Shown: in pieces, positions 60,284-64,000 of the stretch | Position numbering within the stretch: position 1 is the first letter of the stretch | How the letters are laid out: the number at the start of each line of letters is the position of its first letter | Assembly: GCF_000209165.1 (NCBI RefSeq) | Contig: NC_009068.1 | Coordinates: forward strand, 2,170,001-2,234,000 | DNA: 64,000 bases | Direction: 5' to 3' | Source of the DNA: Scheffersomyces stipitis CBS 6054 | Taxonomy: Eukaryota; Ascomycota; Pichiomycetes; Serinales; Debaryomycetaceae | Notes under the pieces: generated by a model | Seen by the model: only the letters and a program-made list of their open reading frames with translations | What the model was told of the DNA's origin: nothing | The model's database searches: none | Translations under genes and position numbers: made by a program

Positions 60284-63200
60284 ATGGGTAGATTCAAGGG
60301 AAAGAAGGATACCGGTGCTGCCAATTCTTCCAATCTTGATTTGGATCCGATCAAGGTTCTCAAACGAACCTCGGCTACTGTTAGTATGATATACCTGTAA
60401 TGTGAGTGGCAGCTTAGTTGCAGTAATTAACCTAGTTGCAGATTTTTCATCGAACGATCTTGGTACTGGAATAAATGGCACCTCGTATCCACTAAGTGGA
60501 TTCAAGACTCCTTACGTAAACTCTAGCAGGTGGGCTGATATCGGGAAGGTAGGCGACCGTGATTGGGCACGAGCAAAGGATTCTGCTTCTTCTCTAGCCG
60601 AAGTGGGGATCTACGATGTCTTCAGAAATGAATATGATCCGTATCCTGCCTGGGCTAACCTGCAAAATGTTCCAATTACCCGTGAAGAAATAGAAGCTAT
60701 TTTTATCCAACTTACCGAGATCTTTGGCTTCCAGTATGACAATACTAGGAATATGTTCGATTATCTAATGCGATTGCTTGATTCGCGAGCTTGTCGTATG
60801 GGTCCAGCAAAGGCGCTTCGAACCATCCACGCTGATTACATTGGTGGAATCAATGCTAATTTCAAAAAGTGGTATTTTGCTGCTAGTTTGGATATTGATG
60901 ATACCTTTGGCTTGGCCAATGTAAATTCCAATGGAAAGATAAAAAAGTCTAAGAATGAGTATGTGTCATCATTGGAGCAGTCTGAATCACAATGGTGTTT
61001 GAACATGAAGTCACTATCACCTACAAATTGTGTGATTCAAGTTGCATTGTATATCTTGTGTTGGGGTGAAGCCAACAACATACGGTTCATGCCAGAATGT
61101 TTGTGCTTTATATTCAAGTGTTGCAATGATTACTACTACTCACTTGATCCGGCGGAACCAATTCGGAATGCAACTCCAAGTTTCTTGGACCATGCTATTA
61201 CGCCATTGTACAACTTCTATCGAGATCAAGCTTATGTGAAAGTGGAAGGAAGGTATTATCACAAAGACAAGGACCACAATTCTATTATAGGATATGATGA
61301 CATGAACCAACTTTTTTGGTATTGTAATGGTCTTCAACGAATTTTCTTGAAGGATGGCAAAACCAAACTAATGTCTCTACCAGCTTACGAAAGGTATGAA
61401 CATTTGAATGAGGTTGCATGGGAGAAGGCATTTTTCAAGACCTTCATTGAAAGGAGAAGTTGGTTTCATGTGTTCTCAAATTTCAACAGAATTTGGATAA
61501 TTCATGTCTCAGTTTTTTGGTATTATACTCTGTTCAACTCACCAACATTGTATACAAAGGACTACCTGCAGCAACATGATAACCAACCTACAAAGATGGC
61601 CACTTTATCCGTGATGTCTCTAGCTGGGGTTATTGCGTGTGCCATTGATTTAATCAGTACTGTGTTGGAGTTCTCATACGTTCCAAGAAAATGGGCAGGA
61701 GCCCAACCATTATCAAAGAGATTATTCATATTACTTTTCATGCTAATTGCCAATCTTGCTCCGTCGGTATATTTGTATTTAACTTATCCTCTAAATCGTC
61801 AAACAAATGTCGGGCTTGGGATTGCAACAGCCCAGTTTTTGTTTTCCCTTTTCGTTGTGATATACTTGTCAGTTGCTCCGTTAGCACATATCGGTGATTC
61901 CTATCCCAAATCTCGAGGCAGACGATATTTACCAACTCAATATTTTGCAGCCAGCTTCTACTCGTTGAAAGGTACTGACAAGGTTGCATCTTATGGCTTG
62001 TGGTTCGCTATTTTTGTTTCAAAGTTTATCGAATCATATTTCTTTTTAACTTTGTCATTAAGAGATCCGATCAGGGAATTAAGTATTATGAAGATGACTA
62101 GATGTTCCGGAGAAGTATTGATTGGAAACTGGTTATGTATGCGTCATACAATTGTTGTCTTGCTGTTGACATACTTGACAGATTTGGTTTTATTTTTCCT
62201 TGATACCTATCTATGGTATATTGTCTGGAATACAATCTATTCTGTATGTCGTTCATTCTATATTGGTGCTTCCATATGGACACCATGGCGGAATATCTTT
62301 TCGAGATTACCAAAAAGAATTTTCTCGAAAATAATTGCTTCTCCAGCTGATAGGACTATAAAGGCAAAATTTCTAGTCTCACAAGTATGGAATTCCATAA
62401 TAATCTCGATGTACCGTGAGCATCTTTTGTCGTTAGAGCATGTTCAAAAGTTGTTATACAAACAGGTTTCTGTATCTGGAATCGAAGGAGATACTGTTCT
62501 AAAAGAGCCAACCTTTTTTGTTTCTCAAGAGGATCAATCATTAAAATCAGCCTTGTTTTACGAGCAGTCTGAAGCCCAAAGGAGAATCACATTCTTTGCC
62601 CAGTCATTATCAACTCCGATGCCTGAAGTAAATCCTATTAACTCCATGCCAACTTTCAGTGTACTTATTCCTCATTATAGTGAGAAGATAACGCTATCTC
62701 TTAGAGAAATAATAAGGGAGGAGGAGCAGTACTCTCACGTCACAATGTTAGAGTACTTGAAACTGTTACATCCGTTGGAATGGTCTTGTTTTGTGCGCGA
62801 TACCAAATTGCTAGCAGAAGAATTTGACACTGAGACATCATCGCCTACTTTCGATAATGAGACGAAAGATGATTTACCTTATTACTCGGTTGGATTCAAA
62901 GTAGCAACACCTGAATATATCCTTAGGACAAGAATATGGGCATCCTTGAGGTCGCAAACATTGTATCGTACAATTTCAGGCTTTATGAATTATTCCAGGG
63001 CAATCAAACTATCATTTGATGTTGAAAACCTTAGTGACAAAGAATACAAAGATGAGAACGGGAAATTAGAAGAAGCATCTGTCATGGCTCTTCGAAAGTT
63101 CAGAATTGTTGCTTCAATGCAGCGCTTGAAGAATTTTTCTCCTGAAGAAAGAGAAAATAAGGAATTCCTTCTTCGAACTTATCCTGAACTTCAGATATCT

Positions 63201-64000
63201 TATTTGGATGAGGAAATTGACATTGATACTGGCGAATCTACTTTCTATTCGAGTTTGATTGATGGGAGTTGCGCTTTGTTGGAAAATGGGGAAAGAGTTC
63301 CGAAGTATAGAATAAAGCTATCAGGAAATCCTATCTTAGGAGATGGAAAATCTGACAATCAAAACAACTCATTGATCTTCTGCAGAGGAGAGTATATTCA
63401 ACTTATTGATGCCAACCAAGATAATTATCTTGAGGAGTGTCTCAAAATCAGAAGTGTGTTAGCTGAATTCGAAGAAAATTCTGCCCCAATTGACCCTTAT
63501 TCAAATGAATTAAAGGATAGTGATCATTCACATCCAGTTGCTATAATAGGAACAAGAGAATACATATTCTCAGAAAATATCGGAATACTAGGTGACGTAG
63601 CTGCTGGAAAGGAGCAAACATTTGGAACCTTGTTTGCTCGAACTTTGCAATACCTAGGAGGAAAACTACATTATGGCCATCCGGACTTTTTGAATGGTAT
63701 TTTCATGACAACAAGGGGAGGGGTCTCTAAAGCACAAAAGGGTCTTCATTTGAATGAGGATATTTATGCTGGAATGAATGCAATGGTGAGAGGTGGTAGA
63801 ATAAAGCACTGTGAATACATGCAGTGTGGAAAGGGAAGAGACCTTGGCTTTGGATCTATTCTTAACTTCACGACCAAAATCGGTGCCGGCATGGGTGAGC
63901 AGATGCTCTCTCGAGAATATTTCTATCTAAGTACTCAGCTTCCGTTAGATCGATTTTTGTCCTTCTATTACGCTCATCCTGGATTCCACCTCAATAATGT
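60284..64000 (+). CDS. 1,3-beta-glucan synthase catalytic subunit, FKS family (partial)
   Basis: A two-exon gene with its 3' end beyond the window: exon 1 60284-60383, exon 2 from 60442 to the edge. It makes cell-wall glucan from UDP-glucose at the plasma membrane. Start of the conserved region is [17 protein letters not shown], then [23 protein letters not shown] and [12 protein letters not shown]. Membrane segments follow (about 61480-62300). The cytosolic catalytic part has [13 protein letters not shown] and the FKS block ending [20 protein letters not shown] at the edge. The echinocandin hotspot 1, FLTLSLRDP, is at 62043-62069. The N-terminus before YDVF is short (about 80 residues against over 130 in Fks1), which may point to an FKS3/GSL-type member. 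No frame break is seen. Confidence 0.92.
60384..60441 (+). other. Intron of the glucan-synthase gene
   Basis: 58 bp with donor GTATGA and acceptor TTGCAG ending at 60441. Without splicing the frame hits TAA at once. The exons join in phase (100-nt first exon, downstream frame on multiples of three). The branch is weak (TTAAC at about 60427-60431). An alternative acceptor at 60423 keeps the same frame but leaves only 40 bp. Confidence 0.72.

Noticed and set aside
60284..60420. Glucan-synthase start without an intron
   Set aside because: The unspliced frame meets TAA at once and is not the frame of the conserved body.
1..64000. tRNA genes, rRNA genes and CRISPR arrays
   Set aside because: No box-B-like TTCGANNC in a tRNA context, no rRNA blocks and no spaced direct repeats were found by reading both strands.

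Overview
This window is nuclear DNA of a budding yeast, most likely of the CTG clade (Serinales, the Scheffersomyces / Spathaspora / Debaryomyces / Candida group). The gene set is typical of Saccharomycotina (IMP3, CRM1, YRB1, NTH1, COQ1, PHO81, LDB17, JHD1, ARG1, VHR1-like, ACC1, FKS family). Introns are short, with GTATGT or GTAAGA donors and a TACTAAC-type branch. CTG codons are rare, and one in COQ1 (codon 340) sits where related prenyl synthases carry serine. The species cannot be fixed from sequence alone. The supplied conceptual frames read CTG as leucine; serine is the likely true reading.

Layout. 1-2275: gene-free. 2276-5006: a translation cluster (IMP3 divergent from mitochondrial ribosomal uL6m, then uL3m). 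5080-5958: a predicted GPI-anchored surface protein. 6437-12446: a nearly complete, apparently young Ty1/copia retrotransposon on the minus strand, cut at its 5' LTR by a 100-N gap. 12547-13936: an adhesin-like repeat protein, also cut by the gap. 14-17 kb: gene-poor. 17018-20263: exportin CRM1. 21672-22685: malate dehydrogenase. 22686-25898: long gene-free region. 25899-28334: neutral trehalase. 28954-30399: COQ1. 31461-32060: YRB1. 33155-37084: PHO81. 37217-39313: LDB17-like. 39661-41028: mitochondrial PDH-kinase-family protein. 41709-43205: JHD1. 43310-44560: ARG1. 46232-46967: a three-exon gene for a small cysteine-rich, probably GPI-anchored protein. 47638-49737: VHR1-family regulator. 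51602-58507: ACC1. 58688-59896: subtilisin-type protease. 60284 to the end: a glucan synthase of the FKS family, starting with a short intron and running off the window.

The most interesting items are these. (1) Gag and Pol of the retrotransposon are in the same frame, separated by a single TAA that lies just before the protease DSG motif, and a potential H-type pseudoknot follows. Its primer-binding site, directly against the LTR, matches the anticodon arm of tRNA-Arg(UCU), suggesting half-tRNA priming as described for Candida Tca2/pCal. (2) The three-exon gene is invisible to simple ORF calling. (3) ACC1 has an AUG-initiated, acid-free 77-residue N-terminal extension that could be a mitochondrial presequence, and it lies next to a VHR1-type biotin-response regulator. 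(4) A perfect 11-bp hairpin, with a competing pairing for its loop, ends 7 bases before the protease start codon.

Functional links: nuclear export (CRM1, YRB1), carbon and reserve metabolism (MDH, trehalase, PDH kinase, ACC1), phosphate signalling (PHO81 with a CACGTG site upstream), amino-acid control (ARG1 with a Gcn4-type site), and cell surface (two GPI candidates, an adhesin, glucan synthase).
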